Assembly: GCA_938083135.1 (NCBI GenBank)
Contig: CALLKY010000018.1
Coordinates: forward strand, 1-52,595
DNA: 52,595 bases
Direction: 5' to 3'
Source of the DNA: an uncultured Alphaproteobacteria bacterium
Lineage (GTDB): Bacteria; Pseudomonadota; Alphaproteobacteria; Bin95
Shown here: positions 1-8,236 of the stretch, piece after piece
Layout of the letters: each line of letters opens with the position of its first letter
Position numbering within the stretch: the stretch's first letter is position 1
The notes under the pieces: generated by a model
What the model saw: the letters and a program-made list of their open reading frames with translations, nothing else
Told to the model about the DNA's origin: nothing
Database searches by the model: none
Position numbers and translations under genes: made by a program

Positions 1-79
1 AACCCGGCACGGCCGCCAATCAGTCCTCTGCCAACCAGATTAGCCCTTCGGCAGCCATCAAAAGCAAAAGCCTTGCAGA

Positions 80-706
80 TCAAGCCTTTCCCAACCATGC
101 TTTCCTGGTTGGGACGATCCCACATGGGAAATCCCGGTTTAAGTCACCGGGCGCTCTTAGGGGTTCCTGTGTCCATGCAAACGCTTGTCCGGCAATAACA
201 CCACACGGGATCGCTGCTAGCCCAATTGCCTCGTAAGCAGCCGTATAGGCAGTGCTGGCGGGGCCAGCCAACCAGCGCATGTGGTCAGCAGCGGGAAGTC
301 CGAATGGCGGTCCGCCGAATATGCCGAACGCGGAATTCCTATTGATCAGCAGGTTGGGCGTACTCCATGCAGCGTCGATAGCGCCGACAATCACGGGGTC
401 CATATATCGACCCGGTGGTGCCAATTTTCCTGGGTCATACAGCGTTACATTCAACTGACGGCCGAGCTTCTTGTTGATGCGTCGCGTGGCCTCAACACCC
501 TGGGAGCCCAGTTCAGGTAGCCGTGTCGCGAAAGCACTGGCGATCGTGAGCCGGTTCGGGGCAGCACAAACTGTGGTCGTCAATGTCATTAAGGCCAGCA
601 AACCAGCCACAAACTGAAGCTTGAACCGGGCTGGCTTAGTCCGAAGCTGCAGAGGAAAATTGGATTTATATGCAGCGTGTCCGTACCGAATACTGAATAT
701 CAGCAA
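80..706 (-). CDS. TRAP transporter substrate-binding protein (DctP family), prematurely ending
   Basis: The 208-residue product begins with a basic, then hydrophobic export signal (about residues 26-49, cleavage near VCAA) and continues with DctP-like sequence: an Asp-Ala-Ala motif (GAIDAAW), a glycine-rich FGIFGGPPFG segment, and a PCGVIAG stretch followed by a DL motif where the family usually has its ligand-binding arginine region. DctP proteins are normally about 320-380 residues, so roughly the C-terminal 40 percent is missing. The stop is at 80-82; the frame shifted by one base stays open from about 98 to the window edge and begins KGL, a family-like start to the next strand. A frameshifted gene is the simplest reading, though an edge effect or sequencing error is possible. 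The listed start is TTG with GAGG five bases upstream; a later start would still keep the signal. No TRAP permease lies beside it here. Confidence 0.6.
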   Translation of the reverse strand: MLIFSIRYGHAAYKSNFPLQLRTKPARFKLQFVAGLLALMTLTTTVCAAPNRLTIASAFATRLPELGSQGVEATRRINKKLGRQLNVTLYDPGKLAPPGRYMDPVIVGAIDAAWSTPNLLINRNSAFGIFGGPPFGLPAADHMRWLAGPASTAYTAAYEAIGLAAIPCGVIAGQAFAWTQEPLRAPGDLNRDFPCGIVPTRKAWLGKA

Positions 707-817
707 TGATGCCTCGCCGGTTTGTCGAAAATTTTATGGAATTGTCGCTGATAGAACTTAATTCGAATTCAGGACCAGAGGGTTACAGTTCACGAGTACC
801 GCGTTCAGGAGCACCTT

Positions 818-1006
818 ATGACCCGTCAATTCATTGCTGGCAAATTACGCCATTTTAGGCGCGAGAACCATGGGGTCGCGGCAATTGAACTTGGGATTAT
901 GGCCAGCGTGATGGCGATTGCCATCGTCACGTTTATCTCTGATGTCGATGACCCAGAAGGCCTGCTTGGGCGGATTAAGCTTCTGATTGACGGTATATTC
1001 GACTAG
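818..1006 (+). CDS. Small Flp/TadE-type pilin-like protein
   Basis: This 62-residue protein has a short basic N-terminus (about residues 1-17) followed by GVAAIELG and a single hydrophobic helix of about 20 residues. The Gly-x-Ala-Ala-Ile-Glu pattern just before the helix is the prepilin processing context of Flp and TadE pilins, where Glu sits at position +5 of the mature chain. The C-terminal tail after the helix is acidic and short, so size fits Flp rather than TadE. An AGGAG ribosome binding site lies seven bases before ATG. No tad secretion genes are visible nearby, so it would be an orphan pilin. The similarity is by motif only; an unrelated small membrane protein is the alternative. 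Confidence 0.5.
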   Translation: MTRQFIAGKLRHFRRENHGVAAIELGIMASVMAIAIVTFISDVDDPEGLLGRIKLLIDGIFD

Positions 1007-1056
1007 GCGGCTTTTCCCTATGCTTGGCCGAACGTTCCCGGTGCAGGCAGGTCCTT

Positions 1057-2220
1057 ATGCAGTTTGAGCTTGATGAAGTGACGGAAGCGGTACGCGAAAC
1101 CGCGCGTCGCTTTGCTGAAGAAAAACTGGCCCCTCATTACCAGTCCCGCGAGGCTGATGGCCGCTTTGATCGTGACCTGCTGCTTGAAATGGGTGCGCTG
1201 GGCCTCGTGGCGCCTGATCTGCCAGAACAGTTAGGCGGCATCGGCGCGCCGGGCCTGACGCAAGGCGTGGTGATTGAGGAAATTGGCCGGGGTGATCTGA
1301 ACGTCGCCTATGTGCAATTGCTGGGTTCACTGATCGGTGGAGTCATGGCGGAGCACGCGCCCGATGACCTAGCTGCTGAAGCCGTTATGGGCATTGCAGA
1401 GGGCCGTTTGCTGCCGGCGCTTGGGTTAACTGAGCCCCGTGGCGGGACAGATGCCGCCAACCTGCAACTCCGCGCACGTCGCGATGGCGGCGATTGGGTG
1501 CTGGACGGCGAAAAAGCATCGATCTCATGCGCCAATCAAGCGGATGCCATCCTGGTTGCCGCTCGAACGGGAGAGCCTGACAGCGGCGCGCGGGGTGTTA
1601 CAGCATTTTGGGTTGATATGAATATGCCCGGCGTATCGAACACGGCTTATGATGATTTGGGCAGCCTTGCGGTCGGGCGTGGGTCCGTATGGTTTGATGG
1701 CGTTAGAGTGCCCGACAGCCGCCGCGTTGGTGATGAGGGCATGGGTTTCGTGCGCGTGATGCAGGGTTTTGATTATTCCCGCGCGCTGATCGCCCTGATG
1801 TGTCTTGGGTCAGCCCGCGCATCCATTGATGAAACCTGGGCCTACACGGTTGAACGCCAAGCGTTCGACCGGCCGCTTGCAGAATTCCAGGGCGTTTCAT
1901 TTCCGTTGGCGGAAGCCGATGCCCAAGTCCGTGCGGCGCGCCTACTGGCCTATGAGTGCCTGGCGCTTCGTGACGCTGGCAAGCCACACACGAAAGAAGC
2001 AGCGATGGTGAAATGGATGGGGCCAAAGGTCTCTGTCGACGCAATCCACCAGTGCCTGCTGACCCATGGCCACTTAGGCTATAGCCGCGACCTACCGCAT
2101 CAGCAGCGCCTGCGCGACGTGATGGGGCTAGAGATCGGCGATGGCACGGCCCAAGTCTCCAAGCTCATCATTGCTCGTGAGACCGTGGGTCGTGCCGCCG
2201 TGCAGTACGCAAAAAAATAA
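1057..2220 (+). CDS. Acyl-CoA dehydrogenase family protein
   Basis: The 387-residue product has the three-part acyl-CoA dehydrogenase fold: helical N-terminal domain, middle beta domain with the FAD/substrate signature GLTEPRGGTDAAN (about residues 128-140), and a C-terminal helical domain with GLEIGDGTAQ. In medium-chain enzymes the last motif is IYEGTSQ, where Glu is the catalytic base; here Asp occupies the nearby position. The IGDGTAQ form together with GYSRDLPHQQRLRDV is what I remember for cyclohexanecarboxyl-CoA dehydrogenases of the AliB type, which makes an alicyclic acyl-CoA a candidate substrate. That is recall plus inference. I chose ATG 1057 over the in-frame TTG at 1024 because family proteins begin at MQFELDE and AGG lies just upstream. 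Its 3' end faces trpS, with only eight bases between the stops. Confidence 0.9.
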   Translation: MQFELDEVTEAVRETARRFAEEKLAPHYQSREADGRFDRDLLLEMGALGLVAPDLPEQLGGIGAPGLTQGVVIEEIGRGDLNVAYVQLLGSLIGGVMAEHAPDDLAAEAVMGIAEGRLLPALGLTEPRGGTDAANLQLRARRDGGDWVLDGEKASISCANQADAILVAARTGEPDSGARGVTAFWVDMNMPGVSNTAYDDLGSLAVGRGSVWFDGVRVPDSRRVGDEGMGFVRVMQGFDYSRALIALMCLGSARASIDETWAYTVERQAFDRPLAEFQGVSFPLAEADAQVRAARLLAYECLALRDAGKPHTKEAAMVKWMGPKVSVDAIHQCLLTHGHLGYSRDLPHQQRLRDVMGLEIGDGTAQVSKLIIARETVGRAAVQYAKK

Positions 2221-2228
2221 GCGCTGCG

Positions 2229-3230
2229 TTAAACCTGGAGGAATCCGACGATATCTTTGGTCTTGTGCAAGATCGGAGCAGCGACAGACCGGGCGCGTTC
2301 AGCACTGCCGCCAATGATCCGATCCAGCTCCGCCGGATCGTTTAGTAAGCGGCGCATATTCTCAGAGATTGGGCTCAACACAGAAACCGCCAGGTCAGAA
2401 AGGGCGGGCTTGAATTGGCCAAACCCTTTTCCTGCAAAATCTGCGAGGACTTGCGCTGCTGTCTGGTCGCTCAGGGCCGCATAGATTCCGACAAGGTTTG
2501 CAGCTTCTGGCCTGCCATCTAATGCTGCTGGATCATCCGGCAACAATTCAGGGTCCGTCTTAGCGCGCTTGATCTTCTGCGCAATTGTATCAGCATCATC
2601 TGTCAGATTAATGCGGGATTGGTCGGATGGGTCCGACTTGCTCATTTTGGAAGAGCCATCGCGCAAGCTCATGACACGGGTTGCTTCGCCCAGGATTTGT
2701 GGTTCAGGCAGGGGGAAGAACTCTATGTCGTAATGGCGATTGAATGCGCCCGCGATATCCCGCGCAAGCTCCAGATGCTGCTTCTGATCCTCACCCACTG
2801 GAACATGGGTTGCGTGATAAAGCAGAATATCTGCAGCCATCAGAACTGGATAGCTATAGAGCGCCAACCCTGCATTCTCGCGCTTCTTGCCCGCTTTTTC
2901 TTTGAACTGAGTCATTCGGTTCAACCAGCCGAGCGGGGTCAGGGAGCTTAGTATCCATGTGAGTTCCGCGTGCTCACCGCCGAGCGCGCTTTGGTGGAAG
3001 ATCGAGCACACGTCAGGATCAATGCCGGATGCTATATATGCAGCCGCCACTTCGCGGGTTGACCGGCGCAGTTCTGCTGGGTCCTGCGGCATGGTGATGG
3101 CATGCATATCGACCATGCAGAAGAAGCACTCATAGTCATGCTGCATGGCGACCCAGTTGCGGACAGCGCCCAGGTAATTGCCAAGATGCAAGTTTCCGGT
3201 CGGCTGCATGCCGGAGAAGATCCGGTTCAT
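2229..3230 (-). CDS. trpS: Tryptophanyl-tRNA synthetase
   Basis: This cytoplasmic class I aminoacyl-tRNA synthetase charges tRNA-Trp with tryptophan using ATP. The 333-residue length is typical of bacterial TrpRS. The HIGH-type signature appears as HLGN (residues 15-18) directly after GMQPTG, and the second ATP-binding signature is a perfect KMSKS at residues 195-199. The tryptophan pocket region ([12 protein letters not shown], about 127-138) is also present. It follows murJ in the same orientation with 88 bases between them, so co-transcription from the murJ side is plausible. I saw no trp leader or T-box-like structure upstream. Confidence 0.98.
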   Translation of the reverse strand: MNRIFSGMQPTGNLHLGNYLGAVRNWVAMQHDYECFFCMVDMHAITMPQDPAELRRSTREVAAAYIASGIDPDVCSIFHQSALGGEHAELTWILSSLTPLGWLNRMTQFKEKAGKKRENAGLALYSYPVLMAADILLYHATHVPVGEDQKQHLELARDIAGAFNRHYDIEFFPLPEPQILGEATRVMSLRDGSSKMSKSDPSDQSRINLTDDADTIAQKIKRAKTDPELLPDDPAALDGRPEAANLVGIYAALSDQTAAQVLADFAGKGFGQFKPALSDLAVSVLSPISENMRRLLNDPAELDRIIGGSAERARSVAAPILHKTKDIVGFLQV

Positions 3231-3318
3231 TGGATACGTGTCCTTAAAGCTGGGTCTATGTGCGGAGTTTTGCCGCTGGAAGCGGGGTTATCATGCTGCG
3301 AGGGCGCTGGCGTCAAGC

Positions 3319-4863
3319 TTAACTGCGTCCCCGGAATTCCTTAAGCGCTGCATCAAGCCGCGCCGCGCCAAGCATATGTGCTAGAATGAGGTACAGAAGC
3401 CCGGCAATGATACACAGGCCGAGCGTCGCGGAGAGGCGCCCCATATCGCCAGCCGCGAACTGCAAGACTGGCCCGCTGCCATAAATCAATGCCGCCGCCA
3501 TAGCACCTGCAGCGACGATGAGTTTCGCGGTTCGTAGCGCTGAGGCCGCTTCAAGCGTCCACCACCCTCTACGGATGAGACTGGCACCCAGCCAAGTCAC
3601 CTGCATCCATGCGGCAAGCGTTGTCGCGAGCGCCAATCCCACATGGCCAAGTGACCACATGAGCGATAATCCAAGCACGATGTTTAAAACAACCGAGGCT
3701 CCCGCTGCGCGCGCCGGTGTTTTGGTGTCAGCCCTTGCAAAGAATGCAGGTGCCAGGGTTTTCGTCAGCACGAAGGCAGGAAGGCCTGCCGCATAGGCCA
3801 TAAGGGCGGCTGCGGTTGCGACACCGTCTGCAGGTGTAAAGGCTCCGCGCTCGAATAGGGCGGTGACGAGCGTTCCAGGGATTGCCATAGCAGCCGCTGC
3901 GGCAGGTAGTGTCAGCCAAAGGCTAAGTTCAACGGCGCGAGCAAGGCTTGCGTTCGCTGATTTTTGATCACCGCTTTGTGCTTCGCGAGAAAGCTTGGGC
4001 AACAGCGCCACACCAAGGCCAACACCGATGACGCCAAGGGGCAGCTGATACACCCTGTCGGCATAATAGAGGTGACTAATCGCACCTGCAGCGAGCAGCG
4101 AAGCAAGCTGCGCCCCCACCACAATGTTGATCTGCGTTGCACCCGCGGCCAGCACACCGGGCCCCATCAGCTTGCCAAGGCGTTTAACGCCTGGTGTTAG
4201 GCGCGGCCAGCGTAGGTGTAGATCATACCCGGCCCGTTTCGCGATAATCACGATCATCAGCAACTGTGCGACGCCAGCAATCGCAACTGCAGCGGCAAGC
4301 GTATGTCCGGGCGTCTTGCCGATATCAACGAAAGCCAACATCGCCGTGATTGCAATAAGATTAAGCAGGATCGGTGCGGCTGCCGCGGCCCAAAACCGAC
4401 CCACGCCATTCAGAACGGCACCGCCAAGTGCTGTAAGCGTCATGAGTGCTAGATAGGGGAAGGTGATCCGCGCCATTTCAACCGTGCGCTGGAATTGTTC
4501 CGGGTTGTCGAGGAATCCGGGGGCCAGGGCCATCACCAAAAGCGGCATCAGCAGTTCAACGATTCCTGTGAAAACCAATGCGGCCAAGACTGCAAACGCC
4601 AATGCGTCCTCTGCCACGCGTTTGGCTGCGGGCGCGCCATCTTTAGTTAATGCCTCTGCAAACAAGGGGGCGAAGGCAGCGTTAAATGCGCCCTCGGCAA
4701 AAAGTCGGCGGAAAAGGTTGGGCAGGCGAAAGGCCACGAAAAAGGCGTCAGCAATCGGTCCGGCACCAAGCGTCGCTGCGATCAGCAGATCGCGCACGAA
4801 ACCCAGAATTCGGCTAAGGAGTGTATAGACGCCAATGACGGCAGCGGAGCGGAGCAAGTTCAT
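3319..4863 (-). CDS. murJ: Lipid II flippase MurJ (MviN)
   Basis: MurJ moves the peptidoglycan precursor lipid II across the inner membrane. The 514-residue protein starts with MNLLRSAAVIGVYTLLSRI, then the highly conserved GFVRDLLIAATLGAG and AFFVAFRLPNLFRRLFAEGAF segments typical of MviN/MurJ, and carries about 14 predicted hydrophobic helices. The frame stays open for 107 codons upstream, but the homologous start is ATG at 4861-4863, preceded by GGAGG five bases upstream on the minus strand. This start overlaps the ATG of the divergent EAL gene (shared CATG), so each gene's ribosome binding site lies inside the other gene. It is followed by trpS. Confidence 0.97.
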   Translation of the reverse strand: MNLLRSAAVIGVYTLLSRILGFVRDLLIAATLGAGPIADAFFVAFRLPNLFRRLFAEGAFNAAFAPLFAEALTKDGAPAAKRVAEDALAFAVLAALVFTGIVELLMPLLVMALAPGFLDNPEQFQRTVEMARITFPYLALMTLTALGGAVLNGVGRFWAAAAAPILLNLIAITAMLAFVDIGKTPGHTLAAAVAIAGVAQLLMIVIIAKRAGYDLHLRWPRLTPGVKRLGKLMGPGVLAAGATQINIVVGAQLASLLAAGAISHLYYADRVYQLPLGVIGVGLGVALLPKLSREAQSGDQKSANASLARAVELSLWLTLPAAAAAMAIPGTLVTALFERGAFTPADGVATAAALMAYAAGLPAFVLTKTLAPAFFARADTKTPARAAGASVVLNIVLGLSLMWSLGHVGLALATTLAAWMQVTWLGASLIRRGWWTLEAASALRTAKLIVAAGAMAAALIYGSGPVLQFAAGDMGRLSATLGLCIIAGLLYLILAHMLGAARLDAALKEFRGRS

Positions 4864-6076
4864 GGATGCCTCCATACCCGACAGGGCAGGGGAAGCAAGC
4901 GGCGACAATGTGGCGGCCTTCGGGCAGGAGGCGCTTGATGCGGCACTTGCCGTGGGTGCTGGTCGTGCTGCCTTGCTTCTGCTGAATGGCGTGTCGGTGG
5001 CGGAGGCGCATGCCGCGACTGGTGTGCTGCGCAGTGTTGATATCGTTGAAACTCTGGCGGAAAGCCTAGGTGGGGGCAGGGTAGCAATCCTCGCACCACA
5101 CCTTCGTGAGACGGGCGGAGCCGCCGATTTGGCAGCGCGGTTGCTCGGCGCGTTACCGGCTGCAACCCGTACAACTGCGGCCATCGGGATTGCTGTTGCT
5201 CCTGAAGATGGCGGTCATTGGCAAAGCCTTTTAGAGACAGCAGACCGGGCCGCACATCGAGCGACGCAATACAGTGAGGGCCGATTCGCTTTCGCAGATG
5301 ATGCGCGAGATCGCCGCTGGCGCGTTGGTCCTCTGCTACCGGGTGCGATCGCTGAGGCATTGGCACGGGATGAATTCTCGCTGCGGTTCCAGCCAATCAC
5401 AGACTTGGCAACTGGCAGGGTGAGCGGCGCCGAGACGCTGCTGCGCTGGCGACGGACGAGCGGCGAAGACTGGCCGCCAGCGATTTTCATTCCAGAAGCT
5501 GAGCGCCGCGGCTTGATGGAACCAATTACGATCTGGACATTCGATGCAGCTGCCCGAGCAGCTGTCGAGCTGTCGGCTGTTGGCCCAATCGGCATCAATC
5601 TCTCTGCGGCAATGCTAGGCCAGGGTGCGGTTGAGATTGTGACTGGAATCGTCAAGAAAGCGTCTGTAGTGCCGCATGCGTTCAATATTGAGATTACAGA
5701 GACAGCGCCATTCCTGAACGAAGCGGATGCAATTGCAGATGTTGAAGCCCTTGCTGCACTTGGCTGCGGGATTGCAATCGATGACTTTGGGGCCGGTCAA
5801 GCTTCGCTGAGCTATGCCGTGAAGCTTCCAGCAACGCGGATCAAGCTTGACGCGAGTTTGGTCTATGCGGCCGAAGATAATCCACGGGCACGGGCTGCAA
5901 TCCGGGCTACAGCTGCGCTAGCGGCGGAAGTCGGTGCAGATGTCGTGGCAGAGGGTGTTCGCGATCAAGCTATGGCAGATCAGATGTTGGGCCTTGGTGT
6001 ATCGAAGGGGCAGGGGCGGCATTTCGGCGCTCCAATGCGGTTCGATGCGTTCAAAAAGCATGCTGGGCTTGACTAG
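4862..6076 (+). CDS. Degenerate GGDEF / EAL domain protein (cyclic-di-GMP phosphodiesterase-like)
   Basis: The 404-residue soluble protein has two halves. Residues about 40-150 look like a decayed GGDEF domain: the signature loop reads LGGGRVAIL instead of GGDEF, yet the downstream GIAVAPEDG and TADRAAHRA segments are typical. Residues about 160-400 form an EAL domain with ETL for EAL (E191), INLS (N246), EITE (E277 and E280), DDFGAG (D307, D308), IKLD (K328), AEGV (E364) and GQG (Q384). Nearly every metal- and substrate-binding residue is kept, so hydrolysis of cyclic-di-GMP is possible; the N-terminal part is probably regulatory. No sensor or membrane domain is seen. ATG 4862 follows GGAGCGGAGC and shares CATG with the murJ start; an in-frame ATG at 4835 would lengthen the product by nine residues. 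Confidence 0.88.
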   Translation: MDASIPDRAGEASGDNVAAFGQEALDAALAVGAGRAALLLLNGVSVAEAHAATGVLRSVDIVETLAESLGGGRVAILAPHLRETGGAADLAARLLGALPAATRTTAAIGIAVAPEDGGHWQSLLETADRAAHRATQYSEGRFAFADDARDRRWRVGPLLPGAIAEALARDEFSLRFQPITDLATGRVSGAETLLRWRRTSGEDWPPAIFIPEAERRGLMEPITIWTFDAAARAAVELSAVGPIGINLSAAMLGQGAVEIVTGIVKKASVVPHAFNIEITETAPFLNEADAIADVEALAALGCGIAIDDFGAGQASLSYAVKLPATRIKLDASLVYAAEDNPRARAAIRATAALAAEVGADVVAEGVRDQAMADQMLGLGVSKGQGRHFGAPMRFDAFKKHAGLD

Positions 6077-6207
6077 GCGCGCTCAACTTCGTAACACCCG
6101 CGCACTCCTGACGACGCGGATTATGCGCAATAGCGTGATCCCGGCGGCATTTTTCTGTGCAGCCTAATCGGGACAACAAAAATAACATGACTTGAGGATA
6201 CAAGATT

Positions 6208-6822
6208 ATGGCGAAACGCGAGCAAGCGAAATACAAGATTGACCGGCGCTTAGGCGTCAACCTTTGGGGTCGCCCAAAGAGCCCGTTCAACAAGCGTGAA
6301 TATGGTCCGGGCCAGCACGGCCAGCGCCGTAAGAAGCTGTCGGACTTCGGTATTCAGCTGCGCATGAAGCAGCAGCTTAAGGGTTACTACGGCAACATCA
6401 GCGAAAAGCAGTTCCGCCGTTATTACGCCGAGGCTGTGCGCCGTAAAGGCGACACCGGCGAAAACCTGATCGAGATTCTCGAGCGGCGGTTGGACGCGGT
6501 GATCTATCGCATGAAGTTTGTGCCGACCGTCTTCTCTGCGCGCCAAGTCGTGAACCACGGTCATGTCAAAGTGAATGGCCAGCGCGTCAACATCCCTTCA
6601 TATCAAGTGAAGGATGGTGATGTGGTTGAACTTGGTGAAAAAGCTAAGAATATGGCCCTCATTCTTGAAGCCATCCAATCTAGCGAACGCGATACACCTG
6701 ACTATGTGGACGTTGACTACAACAGCCTCAAAGGCACGTTCACCCGGGGTCCAAAGCTTGCTGATGTGCCCTACGGCGCACAGATGCAGCCGAACCTTGT
6801 CATCGAATTTTACTCGCGCTAA
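6208..6822 (+). CDS. rpsD: 30S ribosomal protein S4
   Basis: S4 is a primary 16S rRNA-binding protein that nucleates assembly of the 30S subunit. The 204-residue product has the usual length, a basic N-terminus with KYKIDRRLG and [11 protein letters not shown], and the S4 RNA-binding domain beginning at RRLDAVIYR (about residue 94) with [14 protein letters not shown]. It stands outside an rpsM-rpsK-rpoA cluster, as is usual in alphaproteobacteria. A GC-rich hairpin just downstream separates it from ndk. Its ribosome binding site is GAGGAT about ten bases before ATG. The 131-base upstream gap probably holds its promoter, but I could not identify an S4 autoregulatory structure. Confidence 0.98.
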   Translation: MAKREQAKYKIDRRLGVNLWGRPKSPFNKREYGPGQHGQRRKKLSDFGIQLRMKQQLKGYYGNISEKQFRRYYAEAVRRKGDTGENLIEILERRLDAVIYRMKFVPTVFSARQVVNHGHVKVNGQRVNIPSYQVKDGDVVELGEKAKNMALILEAIQSSERDTPDYVDVDYNSLKGTFTRGPKLADVPYGAQMQPNLVIEFYSR

Positions 6823-6846
6823 CACGCGTTAACTTAAACGGTAACA

Positions 6847-6883
6847 ACGGCCTGCCCCTCACTGAAGGGCAGGCCGTCGTTCT
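6847..6883 (+). terminator. Intrinsic terminator-like hairpin after rpsD
   Basis: An 11-bp perfect GC-rich stem (6847-6857 with 6867-6877) closes a nine-base loop and is followed by a short pyrimidine tract (CGTTCT). The T-run is weak. The hairpin sits 17 bases upstream of the ndk start, close to its ribosome binding site. Confidence 0.7.
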
Positions 6884-6900
6884 ATGAAGGAGCCAATCCA

Positions 6901-7323
6901 ATGGCAAAAGAACGCACACTTTCCATCATCAAACCGGACGCTACACGCCGGAACCTGACGGGCCAGATCAACGCTCGCTTTGAAGAAAAGGGCCTGCGCA
7001 TTGTTGGCCAGAAGCGCCTGCAATTGACCCAAGCCCAGGCAGAAGCCTTTTACGCTGTGCACAGCGAACGCCCATTCTTCAAAGATCTCTGCGAGTTTAT
7101 GATCTCTGGCCCGGTTGTTGTGCAGGTACTTGAAGGCGAAAACGCCGTGCAAGCCAACCGCGATATCATGGGGGCAACTAACCCAGCCAATGCGGATGCT
7201 GGCACGATCCGCAAGGACTTTGGCGAATCCATCGAAGCTAATTCGGCCCATGGTTCAGACAGCCAGGAAAATGCGGCTACCGAAATCGCATTCTTCTTCA
7301 GCGGACTTGAAATCGTCGGCTAA
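6901..7323 (+). CDS. ndk: Nucleoside diphosphate kinase
   Basis: Ndk balances nucleoside triphosphate pools by transferring the gamma phosphate from ATP to other NDPs through a phosphohistidine. The 140-residue length is standard. The active-site histidine is H117 in [11 protein letters not shown], and the nucleotide-binding segments TLSIIKPDA (about 6-14) and [14 protein letters not shown] (about 91-104) are intact. The start is supported by GAAGGAG at 6886-6892, eight bases before ATG. It is followed immediately by a strong bidirectional terminator. No partner gene in an obvious operon. Confidence 0.98.
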   Translation: MAKERTLSIIKPDATRRNLTGQINARFEEKGLRIVGQKRLQLTQAQAEAFYAVHSERPFFKDLCEFMISGPVVVQVLEGENAVQANRDIMGATNPANADAGTIRKDFGESIEANSAHGSDSQENAATEIAFFFSGLEIVG

Positions 7324-7348
7324 TCGCCCACGCTTTCACGACCAAAAG

Positions 7349-7390
7349 AAACGGGGCGCGTCCTGCAATGGACGCGCCCCGTTTTCTATT
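7349..7390. terminator. Strong bidirectional terminator between ndk and the oxidase subunit gene
   Basis: A 15-bp perfect stem (7349-7363 with 7370-7384) has a six-base loop. On the plus strand it ends GTTTTCTATTT, and on the minus strand CGTTTCTTTT, so it can stop transcription from both convergent genes. Confidence 0.9.
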
Positions 7391-7409
7391 TCAGCAAGTT
7401 TCTAATTGC

Positions 7410-7535
7410 TTACAGCAGAAAAACTGCCATCAGCACCAGTACGGCGATGACCAAGATGGTCGACCACAGCATCAATTTAGAGAAATGCACCCAGCCAGCG
7501 TGACGGGTTTGAAATTCTTCTTCGAAGTCGACCAT
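7410..7535 (-). CDS. aa3-type cytochrome c oxidase subunit IV-like small protein
   Basis: This 41-residue open frame begins at ATG 7533-7535 and stops at TAA 7410-7412. It encodes an acidic, soluble N-terminus (MVDFEEEF), then W-V-H-F-S-K and a single hydrophobic helix (about residues 22-41). That layout, with the aromatic/basic motif just before one membrane helix and a total of 40-50 residues, is the hallmark of the bacterial aa3 oxidase subunit IV family (PF07835, COX4_pro_2), which sits at the periphery of the proton-pumping cytochrome oxidase. The gene is typically found apart from the main cox operon, as here. A ribosome binding site AAAGGA lies about 12 bases upstream; an upstream in-frame ATG pair would add nine residues but lacks such a site. 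Confidence 0.75.
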   Translation of the reverse strand: MVDFEEEFQTRHAGWVHFSKLMLWSTILVIAVLVLMAVFLL

Positions 7536-7585
7536 GGCGAACGTGATTCCTTTAGTCATCATATGATTAGGAATGTTTATACGGC

Positions 7586-8236
7586 TCAATCCGCCGTTGG
7601 CAAATAGAAAGACGCATCTTGGCCGGCGTCGTCAATCATCACTCGGCCTTCGTGCAGCGTGATCCGGCCTTCAGCGACCCAGCGGATCGCGCGCCGATAG
7701 ATTTCATGCTCGGCCTCCAGCACACGTGCTGCCAGGCTATCCGGCGTATCGACAGCGCGGATCGGGGTGGCGGCTTGGGCGATAATCGGACCGGCATCCA
7801 TTTCTGCACTCAGGAAGTGCACTGTGCAGCCGGCGAACCGCGCACCATCATTGATCGCCCGTTCATGGGTGTGCAGGCCAGGATAGGCAGGCAGCAGCGA
7901 CGGATGGATGTTAATTGCCCGGCCATCCCAATGATTGACAAAGGTTGGCGTCAATAACCGCATAAAACCGGCAAGGCAGATAAGCTGGACGCCAGCCGCA
8001 TCAAGCCGCTCATTCATCGCTTGCTCGAAGCTAGGCCGGTCCGCGAAGTCTTTGTGATTGATGACAGATGTCGCAACCCCAGAATCCTTAGCGCGCAATA
8101 AACCTGGGGCGTCCGGCCTGTTAGAGAGCGCTAGAGCGATTTCGGCTGGGAATGACGGGTCCTGGCAAGCATCCAGAATGGCTTGCAGATTGGTCCCGCG
8201 GCCCGAAAATAGAACGCCGAGCTTTAACCGCGCCAT
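7586..8236 (-). CDS. purN: Phosphoribosylglycinamide formyltransferase
   Basis: PurN transfers a formyl group from 10-formyltetrahydrofolate to GAR, the third step of purine synthesis. The 216-residue product has the phosphate-binding loop GVLFSGRGTN (7-16) and the catalytic set N109 and H111 in INIHPSLLPAYPG plus D147 in DAGPIIAQ. The gene starts inside the 3' end of purM (13-base overlap), which argues for translational coupling in a purM-purN operon. Confidence 0.97.
   Translation of the reverse strand: MARLKLGVLFSGRGTNLQAILDACQDPSFPAEIALALSNRPDAPGLLRAKDSGVATSVINHKDFADRPSFEQAMNERLDAAGVQLICLAGFMRLLTPTFVNHWDGRAINIHPSLLPAYPGLHTHERAINDGARFAGCTVHFLSAEMDAGPIIAQAATPIRAVDTPDSLAARVLEAEHEIYRRAIRWVAEGRITLHEGRVMIDDAGQDASFYLPTAD

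Noticed and set aside
7368-7607. 79-residue plus-strand open frame downstream of ndk
   Set aside because: Starts inside the terminator stem and is antisense to the oxidase subunit gene.
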